DNA from: WHTG01 sp035540515
GTDB lineage: Bacteria > Actinomycetota > Nitriliruptoria > Euzebyales > Egibacteraceae
Assembly: GCA_035540515.1 (NCBI GenBank)
Contig: DATLGM010000350.1
Location: forward strand, 1-24,533
Direction of reading: 5' to 3'
Length of the DNA stretch: 24,533 nt
Shown here piece after piece: positions 18,245-24,533 of this stretch (the stretch's first letter is position 1; each line of letters starts with the position of its first letter). The translations under genes and the position numbers were made by a program. Below the pieces are notes generated by a model. The model was not told where the DNA came from. It saw nothing but the letters and a program-made list of their open reading frames with translations, and ran no database searches.

Positions 18245-19578
18245 CGACCGCCGCCTCCGGCGAGGGGCTGGAGTCGCGCCGCGCCGCCTACCAGGTCCTG
18301 CGGCGGGTGCATGCCGACGAGGCCTGGGCGGGGCCCGTGGTGGACACCGCGCTGCGCCGCGCACGGCTCGACGCCCGAGACCGTGGGTTCGCCACGAACC
18401 TGGCGTACGAGACGCTGCGGTGGGAGGGCACCCTTGACTGGGCGCTGTCGACCGTGGTGACGCGGTCGCTGGACCAAGTCGAGCCCGAAGTCCTCGACGT
18501 GCTCCGGCTGGGCGCGTGGCAGCTGCTGTACGGGGCGAGCCCCGACCGTGCCGCTGTGGCGACCGCCGTCGACGTCGCGCGCGTGGAGGTGGGGGCGCGA
18601 GTCACCGGGTTCGTCAACGGCGTGCTGCGCAACCTGGCGCGCACCAAGGACCGCCTGCCGTGGCCGCCCGAAGACAGCGACGACGGCATCGCACTGCGCA
18701 CCGGCTACGCCCCGTGGATCGTGACCGAGGCGCACCGGCGGTTCGCCGGTGACGCGGTGGCGCTGCTCGAGGCCGGCAACGCCCCGCCCGGCGTCACGCT
18801 ACGGGCCGTGGGCGACGCCGAGGGTCTGCACAACGAGCTGCGCGACGCCGGCTACCCGGTGCGGCCCGGGGCGCTGGCCCCCGAGGCACTGCGGATCGGA
18901 GGCACCGACCCGGGCGCCGTGCCGGCGGTCGCCGAGGGTCGTGCCGTGGTGCAGGACGAGGCGTCCATGGTGGTGGCGCGCGCCGCCGCGGGGGACCGTC
19001 GCGACGGCTCCTGGTCGGCGCTGGACGTCGCGGCAGCCCCTGGCGGCAAGACGACGCACCTCGCGCAGCTGGGCGGCCGCGTCGCCTCCGCCGAGCTGCG
19101 CCCGAGCCGGGCCCGGATGATCGCCGAGGCGGCACAGCGCCTCGGCCTGAGCGAACGGGTCATGGTGGTCACTGCCGACGGCCTTCGTCCCCCGTGGCGG
19201 GCCGCCTCGTTCGACGTGGTGCTGCTCGACGCGCCGTGCACCGGGTTGGGCATCGTCCGCCGGCGCCCCGAGCTGCGGTGGCGCCGGCACCGCGACGATG
19301 TCGGGCGCCTCGCACGCCTGCAAGGCGACCTGCTCGACCGCGCGGCCGACCTCGTCAGACCCGGGGGGACGCTGCTGTACAGCGTGTGCACCTGGACGCA
19401 CGGTGAGACGGTCGGCGTGGTCGACGGGTTCCTGGCCATGCACGGCGACCGGTTCGACCTCGACCCGCCGGCAGTCGCCGGCGCCCCCGTCGCCGGCGCC
19501 GGCGATCCCGGCGTGCAGCTGGCCCCCCACGTGCACGACACCGACGGCATGTACCTGTGCCGCTTCCGCCGCCGCTGA
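18241..19578 (+). CDS. rsmB: 16S rRNA m5C967 methyltransferase RsmB (Sun/Fmu)
   Basis: RsmB methylates a cytosine in 16S rRNA with SAM. A NusB-like RNA-binding domain fills about residues 12-140 (AAYQVLRRVHADEAWAG, RDRGFATNLAYETLRW, FVNGVLRNLAR). The methyltransferase domain follows from about 150, with SAM-binding DVAAAPGGKTTHLA at D262, motif IV LLDAPCTGLG with C333, and motif VI LLYSVCTWTHGE with nucleophile C383, then the usual end HDTDGMYLCRFRRR. The 445-residue length is normal. GTG 18241 overlaps the fmt stop (GTGA). It is the last gene before a 415-base regulatory gap and probably ends the def-fmt-rsmB unit. Confidence 0.96.
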   Translation: MTTAASGEGLESRRAAYQVLRRVHADEAWAGPVVDTALRRARLDARDRGFATNLAYETLRWEGTLDWALSTVVTRSLDQVEPEVLDVLRLGAWQLLYGASPDRAAVATAVDVARVEVGARVTGFVNGVLRNLARTKDRLPWPPEDSDDGIALRTGYAPWIVTEAHRRFAGDAVALLEAGNAPPGVTLRAVGDAEGLHNELRDAGYPVRPGALAPEALRIGGTDPGAVPAVAEGRAVVQDEASMVVARAAAGDRRDGSWSALDVAAAPGGKTTHLAQLGGRVASAELRPSRARMIAEAAQRLGLSERVMVVTADGLRPPWRAASFDVVLLDAPCTGLGIVRRRPELRWRRHRDDVGRLARLQGDLLDRAADLVRPGGTLLYSVCTWTHGETVGVVDGFLAMHGDRFDLDPPAVAGAPVAGAGDPGVQLAPHVHDTDGMYLCRFRRR

Positions 19579-19623
19579 CCCCCGCCGCCGCTGAGCTCGC
19601 CGGCGTCCCCCCCCAGCGCGAAT

Positions 19624-19642
19624 GGGCCGCCTGCGGCGGCCC
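19624..19642 (+). terminator. GC-rich perfect hairpin after rsmB (possible U-less terminator or operator)
   Basis: GGGCCGCC (19624-19631) and GGCGGCCC (19635-19642) form a perfect eight-pair stem around TGC. It lies 45 bases after the rsmB stop and has no T-run. Its position also covers the place where a -35 element would stand for the -10 box at 19647, so it might instead be a protein-binding palindrome. The sequence does not decide between these. Confidence 0.45.
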
Positions 19643-19646
19643 GCGA

Positions 19647-19652
19647 TAGGCT
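19647..19652 (+). promoter_or_regulatory. Candidate -10 box of the riboflavin operon
   Basis: TAGGCT fits the TAGNNT pattern shared with other gene starts in the window. Transcription would begin near 19659, giving a short 5' hairpin and then the FMN riboswitch. No -35 hexamer is recognisable in the GC-rich palindrome upstream. Confidence 0.42.
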
Positions 19653-19660
19653 GGGATCGG

Positions 19661-19676
19661 CGGTGCAACCGCACCG
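19661..19676 (+). other. Short 5'-end hairpin before the FMN riboswitch
   Basis: CGGTGC (19661-19666) pairs perfectly with GCACCG (19671-19676) around an AACC loop. If transcription starts near 19659 this would be the very 5' end of the rib mRNA, where such hairpins often protect RNA from decay. It is outside the conserved riboswitch core. Confidence 0.5.
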
Positions 19677-19680
19677 CTGA

Positions 19681-19900
19681 CGCCTTCGGGGCAGGGTGAG
19701 CCGGCTGGTCCGGCGATTCCCGACCGGCGGTGGCCCGGGCCGGGAGGCCAGGGGAGCCCGCGACCCGAACGCCGCCTCGGCGGCGCGCGGTGGATCCGGT
19801 GCGCGACAGCAAGGCCGGAGCCGACGGTGACCTGAGGACCGTTCCCGCTCGCAACAGCGGGTGGCGGCACACGATCAGGAAGTCCGGATGGAAGAAGGCG
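19681..19900 (+). promoter_or_regulatory. FMN riboswitch (RFN element)
   Basis: All conserved blocks of the RFN element occur in order. CTTCGGGGCAGGGTG begins at 19684, ATTCCCGACCGGCGGT ends near 19731, AGCCCGCGA starts at 19755, GGTGGATCCGGT spans 19789-19800, GCCGGAGCCGACGGT spans 19814-19828, and AGTCCGGATGGAAGAAGG ends near 19898. The closing stem P1 pairs CGCCTT (19681-19686) with AAGGCG (19895-19900). Two variable arms are long and GC-rich, for example the one around GCCGCCTCGGCGGC, and another holds CCCGCT/AGCGGG at 19844-19866. FMN binding should lower expression of the ribD-ribE-ribBA-ribH operon that follows. No T-run terminator follows, so control is more likely at translation. Confidence 0.95.
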
Positions 19901-19948
19901 AGCATCCGCTGGTGGTGCGCCCGCGAGCGCGCCCCGCCGGCGCTGTTG

Positions 19949-19994
19949 CGCGCGCCCCGATGCCGTCGTACCGGCGATGGAATGGAGGTGCGCG
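19949..19994 (+). promoter_or_regulatory. Candidate ribosome-site sequestering stem for ribD
   Basis: CGCGCGCC (19949-19956) can pair over eight bases, with one G-U wobble, with GGTGCGCG (19987-19994). That arm holds the last two bases of the ribD ribosome site GGAGG (19984-19988) and the first base of the GTG. A similar GCGCGCC near 19926 could compete. This would be a plausible switch helper between the FMN aptamer and ribD, but in such GC-rich DNA pairing arises easily by chance. Confidence 0.33.
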
Positions 19995-20998
19995 TGGACG
20001 ACGCGGTGTTCATGGCGCGCGCCCTGACGCTCGCCGAGGCCGGCCGCTTCACCGTCTCGCCGAACCCGATGGTCGGGTGCGTCGTCGTCCGCGACGGCGA
20101 GATCGTCGGCGAAGGCTTCCACGAGCGTGCCGGCGGACCGCACGCCGAGGTCGGGGCGCTGCGGCGCGCCGGCGACCGCGCGCGCGGGGCGACGGTGTAC
20201 GTCAGCCTGGAACCGTGCAACCACACCGGGCGGACCGGCCCCTGCACCGCGGCGCTGCTGGACGCCGGGGTCGCCCGCGTCGTCGCCGCGGTCGCGGACC
20301 CACACCCCCAGGCGGGAGGCGGGGCGGCGGCGCTGCGCGCGGCTGGAGTCGACGTCGTCCTGGGCGTGATGGAGGCCGAGGCCCGCCGGCTCAACACCGT
20401 GTTCTTCCACGGCATCGACACCGGGCGCCCCTTCGTCGTGGCCAAGGCGGCCATCAGCATCGACGGGCGGATCGCCGCCGCCGACGGCACCTCGCAGTGG
20501 CTGACCGGCGAGGCGGCCCGCGAGCGCGTGCACCGGTTGCGCGCCGAGGCCGATGCGGTCGTGGTCGGTTCCGGGACGGTCCTGGCCGACAACCCGAGGC
20601 TGACCTGCCGGCTCGACGGCTACACCGGGACGCAGCCGCTGCGCGTGGTGCTGGACCGGCGTGGCCGCCTCGGCCCCGACTTCCACGTGATGGACCAATC
20701 GCAGGCGCCGACGTTGCTGCTCGCCCGCACCGAGCCGCACGAGGTGGTGGCCCGCCTGTGGGACCGCGGGGTCCGCAGCGTGCTGGTGGAGGGCGGCGCC
20801 GGTGTGCTGCACGCCTTCCTGGCCGCCGGACTCGTCGACCGGTTCGAGGTCCATGTCGCGCCGGTGCTCCTCGGCGACCGCGGCCGCCCGCTGCTGGCGG
20901 GCCCGTGGGCCGAGACCCTCGCGGACGCCCCCCGCTTCGCCCTCGGCGGCGTCGCGCACATCGGTGCCGACGCGGTCCTGACGCTGGAGGCAGCGTAG
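19994..20998 (+). CDS. ribD: Bifunctional riboflavin deaminase/reductase RibD
   Basis: RibD carries out the second and third steps of riboflavin synthesis. The N-terminal zinc deaminase has HAE at H50/E52 and PCNHTGRTGPC with C75 and C84, the same numbers as in E. coli RibD. The C-terminal reductase (about 145-334) has KAAISIDGRIAAADGTSQWL, VVVGSGTVLADNPRLT and VLVEGGAGVLHAFL. I chose GTG 19994 because GGAGG stands five bases before it and because MDDAVFMARALTLA then aligns end to end with the E. coli start. ATG 19982, four codons upstream in frame, is the alternative. The 334-residue length is normal. It is the first gene under the FMN riboswitch, and its TAG touches the ribE ATG. Confidence 0.96.
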   Translation: MDDAVFMARALTLAEAGRFTVSPNPMVGCVVVRDGEIVGEGFHERAGGPHAEVGALRRAGDRARGATVYVSLEPCNHTGRTGPCTAALLDAGVARVVAAVADPHPQAGGGAAALRAAGVDVVLGVMEAEARRLNTVFFHGIDTGRPFVVAKAAISIDGRIAAADGTSQWLTGEAARERVHRLRAEADAVVVGSGTVLADNPRLTCRLDGYTGTQPLRVVLDRRGRLGPDFHVMDQSQAPTLLLARTEPHEVVARLWDRGVRSVLVEGGAGVLHAFLAAGLVDRFEVHVAPVLLGDRGRPLLAGPWAETLADAPRFALGGVAHIGADAVLTLEAA

Positions 20999-21604
20999 AT
21001 GTTCACCGGCATCGTCGAGGAGGTCGGCACCGTCCGCGAGGTTCGCGTGGGCGCCGGGGGGGCGACGCTGGACATCGCCTGCGCCACCGTCGTCGCAGAC
21101 GCGCAGATCGGCGACTCGATCAGCGTGAACGGGTGCTGCCTGACGGTCACGACGTTGCCGTCGCACGGTTTCACGGCGGACCTGATGGGTGAGACGCTGC
21201 GGCGCACGTCCCTGGGCGGGCTGACCACGGGGTCGTTGGTCAACCTCGAGCGGGCGCTGCGCGCCGACGGTCGCCTGGGTGGCCACCTGGTCCAGGGCCA
21301 CGTCGACGGGGTCGGCACGGTCCGCGCCGTCGAGCCGCACGAGTCGTGGACCGTCATGCGCATCACCGCCCCGCACGCGCTGCACCGCTACCTGGTGGAG
21401 AAGGGCTCGGTCACCGTCGACGGCACGTCCCTGACGGTCATGGAGACCGACGCCGAGGGCTTCGCCGTCGGTTTGATCCCCCACACGCTGTCCGCGACGT
21501 CGCTGCGGGACCGGGTTCAGGGCGACGCCGTCAACCTGGAAGTCGACGTCATCGCCAAGTACGTCGAGAGGATGCTGCGGGAACGCAGCGAGGAGCCGTC
21601 ATGA
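20999..21604 (+). CDS. ribE: Riboflavin synthase, alpha chain
   Basis: This enzyme converts two molecules of dimethylribityllumazine into one riboflavin and one pyrimidine product. The 201-residue protein is a tandem of two lumazine-binding barrels: the first starts MFTGIVEEVGTV and has SISVNGCCLTVT (about 41-52); the second starts near residue 97 with GGHLVQGHVDGVGTV and has GSVTVDGTSLTV. The C-terminal helix NLEVDVIAKYVERML holds the trimer together in known structures. It is named ribE in Bacillus-style use and ribC in others. Start and stop both abut neighbours: ATG follows the ribD TAG, and the TGA overlaps the ribBA ATG. Confidence 0.97.
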   Translation: MFTGIVEEVGTVREVRVGAGGATLDIACATVVADAQIGDSISVNGCCLTVTTLPSHGFTADLMGETLRRTSLGGLTTGSLVNLERALRADGRLGGHLVQGHVDGVGTVRAVEPHESWTVMRITAPHALHRYLVEKGSVTVDGTSLTVMETDAEGFAVGLIPHTLSATSLRDRVQGDAVNLEVDVIAKYVERMLRERSEEPS

Positions 21605-22878
21605 CCAGCTTCGCCCCCATACCCGAGGCCATCGCCGCGATCGCCCGCGGTGAGATCGTCGTGGTCGTCGACGACGCCGACCGTGAGAACGAAGGCGACC
21701 TGATCATCGCCGCCGAGGCGGCGACCCCGGAGAACATCGGGTTCTTCGTCCGCCACACCTCAGGCGTCATCTGCGTGCCGCTGCTCGGCGAGCGGCTCGA
21801 CGCGCTCGAGATCCCGCTGATGGTCGAGCACAACACCGACGCCAAGGGCACAGCGTTCACCGTCTCCGTCGACTACCGCCACGGGACGTCGACCGGGATC
21901 TCGGCAGGGGACCGGGCCGCGACGATCCGCGCGCTGGCGGACCCGGAGACCACCGCCGACGACCTCACCCGCCCCGGGCACATCTTCCCGCTGCGCTACA
22001 CCGAAGGCGGGGTGCTGCGCCGCGCCGGCCACACCGAGGCGGCGATCGACCTCACCCGGCTGGCCGGCATGGCGCCGGCCGCCGCGCTGTGCGAGATCGT
22101 CAACGACGACGGGACCATGGCGCGGCTGCCGCAGCTGGAGGCCTTCGCCGCCGAGCACGGCCTGCTGCTGATCTCCATCGCCGACCTCATCGCCCACCGC
22201 CGCCAGACCGAGAAGCTGGTCCGCCGCGTCGCCGAGGCGGTCATCCCCACCCCCTACGGCAAGTTCACCGCCGTCGGCTACGAGTCCGAGGTCGACCACG
22301 AGCAGCACATCGCGCTGGTCTACGGCCAGCCGGAGGGCAAGCAGGACGTCTTGGTGCGGATGCACTCGGAGTGCCTGACCGGCGACGTGTTCGGCTCGCT
22401 GCGGTGCGACTGCGGCACGCAGCTGCACGACGCGATGCGGCAGATCGCCGAGGCCGGCGAGGGCGTGATCGTCTACATCCGCGGGCACGAGGGCCGCGGC
22501 ATCGGGATCATGCACAAGCTGCAGGCGTACAAGCTGCAGGACGGCGGCGCCGACACCGTCGAGGCCAACCTGACGTTGGGCTTCCCCGCCGACGCGCGCG
22601 ACTACGGCACGGGGGCGCAGATCCTGGTCGACCTGGGCCTTTCCACCCTGCGGCTGCTGACCAACAACCCCGCCAAGCGCGCCGGCCTGGAGGGGTACGG
22701 GCTGCAGATCGTCGAGCGCGTGGCGATCGAGACCACCCCCACGACGGAGAACCTGCGCTACCTGGAGACCAAACGGGACAAGCTGGGCCATGATCTTGCG
22801 GCGCTGGGGGGATCGGCGACGACCACCGACGCGCCGGCGACGTCCCTCCCCGACGCCCCGACGGCCGAAGGTCTGTAG
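21601..22878 (+). CDS. ribBA: Bifunctional DHBP synthase / GTP cyclohydrolase II RibBA
   Basis: RibBA supplies both precursors of riboflavin. The DHBP synthase half (about 1-200) shows DDADRENEGDL, GTAFTVSVD, TGISAGDRA, RPGHIFPL and RRAGHTEAAIDL. The GTP cyclohydrolase II half (about 205-400) has zinc ligands C258, C269 and C271 in RMHSECLTGDVFGSLRCDC, then YIRGHEGRGIGIMHKLQAY and LLTNNPAKRAGLEGYG, so both halves look active. The last 25 residues are a low-complexity Ala/Thr/Pro tail. The protein is 425 residues long. ATG 21601 overlaps the ribE stop as ATGA. It is third in the FMN-controlled operon, 12 bases before ribH. Confidence 0.97.
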   Translation: MTSFAPIPEAIAAIARGEIVVVVDDADRENEGDLIIAAEAATPENIGFFVRHTSGVICVPLLGERLDALEIPLMVEHNTDAKGTAFTVSVDYRHGTSTGISAGDRAATIRALADPETTADDLTRPGHIFPLRYTEGGVLRRAGHTEAAIDLTRLAGMAPAAALCEIVNDDGTMARLPQLEAFAAEHGLLLISIADLIAHRRQTEKLVRRVAEAVIPTPYGKFTAVGYESEVDHEQHIALVYGQPEGKQDVLVRMHSECLTGDVFGSLRCDCGTQLHDAMRQIAEAGEGVIVYIRGHEGRGIGIMHKLQAYKLQDGGADTVEANLTLGFPADARDYGTGAQILVDLGLSTLRLLTNNPAKRAGLEGYGLQIVERVAIETTPTTENLRYLETKRDKLGHDLAALGGSATTTDAPATSLPDAPTAEGL

Positions 22879-22890
22879 AAAGGCACCGCG

Positions 22891-23352
22891 ATGAAGATCC
22901 ACGAGGGCTCCCTGGACGCGACCGGCCTGCGCTTCGCGCTGGTCGCCGGCCGGTTCAACGAGACCGTGGTCCGTCCGCTGGTCGACGGGGCGGTCGACTG
23001 CCTGCGACGCCACGGCGCCGCGGACGACGACATCGAGCTCGCATGGGTCCCCGGCGCGTTCGAGATCCCCGTGGTCGCGCGCCGGCTGGCCGACAGCGGG
23101 CGGTTCGACGCGATCGTGGCGCTGGGCTGCGTCGTACGCGGACAGACGGCGCACTTCGAGTACGTCGCCGGTCAGGCGGCCGAGGTCGGCACCGTCGCCG
23201 CGGCGACCGGGGTCCCCGTGATGTTCGGGGTGCTGACCACCGATACGTTCGAGCAGGCCGTCGACCGCGCCGGCGGGAAGATGGGCAACAAGGGCTGGGA
23301 GGCGGCGCTGGGCGCCATCGAGACCGCCCGGCTGCTCGCCGACCTGAAGTAG
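22891..23352 (+). CDS. ribH: 6,7-dimethyl-8-ribityllumazine synthase
   Basis: RibH joins the pyrimidine from RibD with the four-carbon unit from RibBA to form the lumazine used by RibE. The 153-residue protein has GRFNETVVRPLVDGA, WVPGAFEIPVVAR, GCVVRGQTAHFEYV with catalytic R83 and H88 (HFEYV replaces the commoner HFDYV), GVLTTDTFEQAVDRAG and GNKGWEAA, and would form the usual pentamer or 60-subunit shell. ATG 22891 has GAAAGG six bases upstream (22879-22884). It is the last riboflavin gene; the prepilin peptidase GTG follows eight bases after its stop. Confidence 0.98.
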   Translation: MKIHEGSLDATGLRFALVAGRFNETVVRPLVDGAVDCLRRHGAADDDIELAWVPGAFEIPVVARRLADSGRFDAIVALGCVVRGQTAHFEYVAGQAAEVGTVAAATGVPVMFGVLTTDTFEQAVDRAGGKMGNKGWEAALGAIETARLLADLK

Positions 23353-23360
23353 CCACCGAC

Positions 23361-24149
23361 GTGGAGCCGGCGCTGGTCGCGCTCTGCGCGTTGCTCGGCC
23401 TGGTCTTCGGGTCGTTCGCCAACGTGGTCATCCACCGGGTGCCCGCCGGTGAGTCGATCGTGCGCCCGCCCAGCGCCTGCCCCCGCTGTGGCAACGCAAT
23501 CGCCCCGCGCGACAACATCCCGGTGGTGTCGTGGCTGCTGCTGCGGGGCCGCTGCCGCCACTGCCGCGAGCCGATCCCGGGGCGCTACCCGGCCGTCGAG
23601 ATCGCCATGGCGGCGCTGTTCGCCGCCGTCGGGTGGCGCGTGGGCCTGGACTGGGCGCTGCCGGCGTTCTTGCTGTTCGCCTGGCTGCTGGCCGTCGTCG
23701 CCGTCATCGACGCGCAGACCCGCAAGATCCCCAACCGCCTGACGTACCCGCTGACGCCGGCGCTGGCCGTCCTGCTGGCGGTGGCGGCGGTGGCGTCCGG
23801 GCAGCCCGGTCGGCTGGTGCCGGCGCTGGTCGGTGGTGTGGCGGGGTTCGGGGCGCTGCTGCTGCTCGCGATCGTGCAGCCGCGGGGGATGGGCATCGGC
23901 GACGTCAAGCTTGCGGGGTTCATCGGCCTGGGACTCGGCTACCTCGGCGGCTGGCCGCTGGTGCTGCTGGGGCTGTTCGGCGGGTTTCTGCTCGGCGGTG
24001 TCGTCGCCGTGACGCTGGTGGCGACGCGGCTGCGCCGGCGCCGCGACCTCATCCCGTTCGGGCCGTACCTGTCCGCCGGCGCCGTCGTCGCGCTGCTGTT
24101 CGGTGAGCCCATCATCGACGCCTACCTGCGTTCCATGGGCCTGCGCTGA
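23361..24149 (+). CDS. pilD: Type IV prepilin leader peptidase (A24 family)
   Basis: This 262-residue membrane protein cleaves and N-methylates prepilin-like proteins. It begins LVALCALLGLVFGSFANVVI, the GSFxNV start of the family; the cytoplasmic N-methyltransferase loop has two zinc pairs, C40/C43 (CPRC) and C65/C68 (CRHC). The two catalytic aspartates are present: D117 in VIDAQTRKIPNRLTYP and D181 in GMGIGDVKLAGFIG. About seven or eight hydrophobic segments are visible. GTG 23361 is eight bases after the ribH stop; the frame is open upstream but the family N-terminus fits this start. No pilin or secretion gene is in the window, so its substrates are elsewhere. It may be co-transcribed with the riboflavin genes. 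The symbol is given by family, not by proven pathway. Confidence 0.93.
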   Translation: MEPALVALCALLGLVFGSFANVVIHRVPAGESIVRPPSACPRCGNAIAPRDNIPVVSWLLLRGRCRHCREPIPGRYPAVEIAMAALFAAVGWRVGLDWALPAFLLFAWLLAVVAVIDAQTRKIPNRLTYPLTPALAVLLAVAAVASGQPGRLVPALVGGVAGFGALLLLAIVQPRGMGIGDVKLAGFIGLGLGYLGGWPLVLLGLFGGFLLGGVVAVTLVATRLRRRRDLIPFGPYLSAGAVVALLFGEPIIDAYLRSMGLR

Positions 24150-24174
24150 CCCACCGGGGCGAGGGTCTTAGGAT
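24146..24174 (+). promoter_or_regulatory. Promoter for the DUF1844 gene, probably leaderless
   Basis: CTGACC (24146-24151) and TAGGAT (24169-24174) are separated by exactly 17 bases, a good sigma-70-type arrangement. Transcription would begin at about 24181-24182, which is the ATG itself. No ribosome site precedes that ATG apart from a G-run, which suits a leaderless mRNA, a common form in actinobacteria. The -35 overlaps the end of the prepilin peptidase gene. Confidence 0.58.
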
Positions 24175-24181
24175 CGGGGGC

Positions 24182-24533
24182 ATGACCGATCCCAGGACCA
24201 TGCCCGGCCAGCCGTCGCCCGAGGAGATGCGGGCAATCCTCGAGCAGCTACGGGAAGTCGATCCCGCCGTATTGGTGGCCGAGGCGTTCAACATGCTCGC
24301 CCAGGGAGCGCAGGTGAAGCTCGGACGGCCCGACGCGCGCGTGCTGATCGACGCGCTCGCCGGGATGGTGACCGCAGCGGAGCCGGCGCTGCCCGAGGAG
24401 CTGTCGACCCAGATGCAGCAGGCGATCGCGCAGCTGCAGATGACCCAGGTGCAAGCCGAGCGCGACGCCGCCGGCCGGCCCGAGGCGCCGTCTGACGACG
24501 CGCCGGGCGATCCGCCCCAGGCTGACGGTGACC
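24182..24533 (+). CDS. DUF1844-type protein, cut by the window end
   Basis: The frame from ATG 24182 stays open to the last base (117 codons seen), so the gene is partial here. After a polar start, residues about 26-90 resemble the DUF1844 family found in many actinobacteria: VDPAVLVAEAFNMLAQGAQV, then KLG, DARVLIDALAGMVTAAEPAL and a helix QQAIAQLQMTQVQAER. The following stretch is Pro/Asp/Ala-rich and disordered. The family has no established function, and the likeness is recalled by pattern, not by a search. It appears to have its own leaderless promoter, so it is probably separate from the rib operon. Confidence 0.8.
   Translation, partial: MTDPRTMPGQPSPEEMRAILEQLREVDPAVLVAEAFNMLAQGAQVKLGRPDARVLIDALAGMVTAAEPALPEELSTQMQQAIAQLQMTQVQAERDAAGRPEAPSDDAPGDPPQADGD

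Noticed and set aside
19730..19993. Coding sequence within the FMN riboswitch, in frame with ribD
   Set aside because: The open frame lies over the conserved RFN blocks and its product is unlike RibD until residue 1 at 19994.

Overview
The window is a dense, almost entirely plus-strand block of housekeeping genes from a very GC-rich bacterium (by eye around 70 percent GC, with strong G/C preference at third codon positions and many GTG starts). The gene order mihF-gmk-rpoZ-coaBC-metK-priA-def-fmt-rsmB, the mycobacterial-type integration host factor, the ATPase-dead PriA and the PAMHTEMW form of CoaC all point to Actinomycetota. The pyrimidine genes, however, are unlike those of textbook actinobacteria, because a class 1B dihydroorotate dehydrogenase comes with PyrK. 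I infer a deep-branching actinobacterium, possibly of the Nitriliruptoria/Euzebya kind; that placement is inference from gene content only.

Layout. 10-378: a small winged-helix-like protein of unknown function. 379-597: an untranslated leader carrying a textbook PyrR-binding RNA loop followed by an intrinsic terminator, that is, a transcription attenuator. 598-10952: a complete de novo UMP operon, pyrR-pyrB-pyrC-carA-carB-pyrK-pyrD-pyrF-pyrE, mostly joined by stop/start overlaps. This is the Bacillus subtilis pyr order without the uracil permease gene. 11049-19578: mihF, gmk, rpoZ, coaBC, metK, priA, def, fmt and rsmB, covering nucleoid/DNA recombination, GMP phosphorylation, the RNA polymerase omega subunit, CoA and SAM synthesis, replication restart, and N-terminal formyl-Met handling plus 16S rRNA methylation.

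19579-19993: a 415-base untranslated region with a perfect palindrome, a -10-like box, a short 5' hairpin and a clear FMN riboswitch. 19994-23352: the riboflavin operon ribD-ribE-ribBA-ribH under that riboswitch. 23361-24149: a type IV prepilin peptidase close behind ribH. 24182 to the window end: the start of a DUF1844-type protein, probably expressed from its own promoter as a leaderless mRNA.

The two biosynthetic operons are each governed by an RNA device that reads the end product: UMP/UTP via PyrR at the first, FMN at the second. I found no CRISPR array, tRNA, rRNA, insertion sequence or phage gene. I saw no convincing unknown multi-gene system. The points most worth checking are the Bacillus-style pyr operon with an attenuator in an actinobacterial setting, the absence of any standard start codon for the conserved PriA N-terminus, the tiny coupled ORF and possible promoter before pyrK, the SD-pairing segment after the FMN riboswitch, and altered residues in Fmt.
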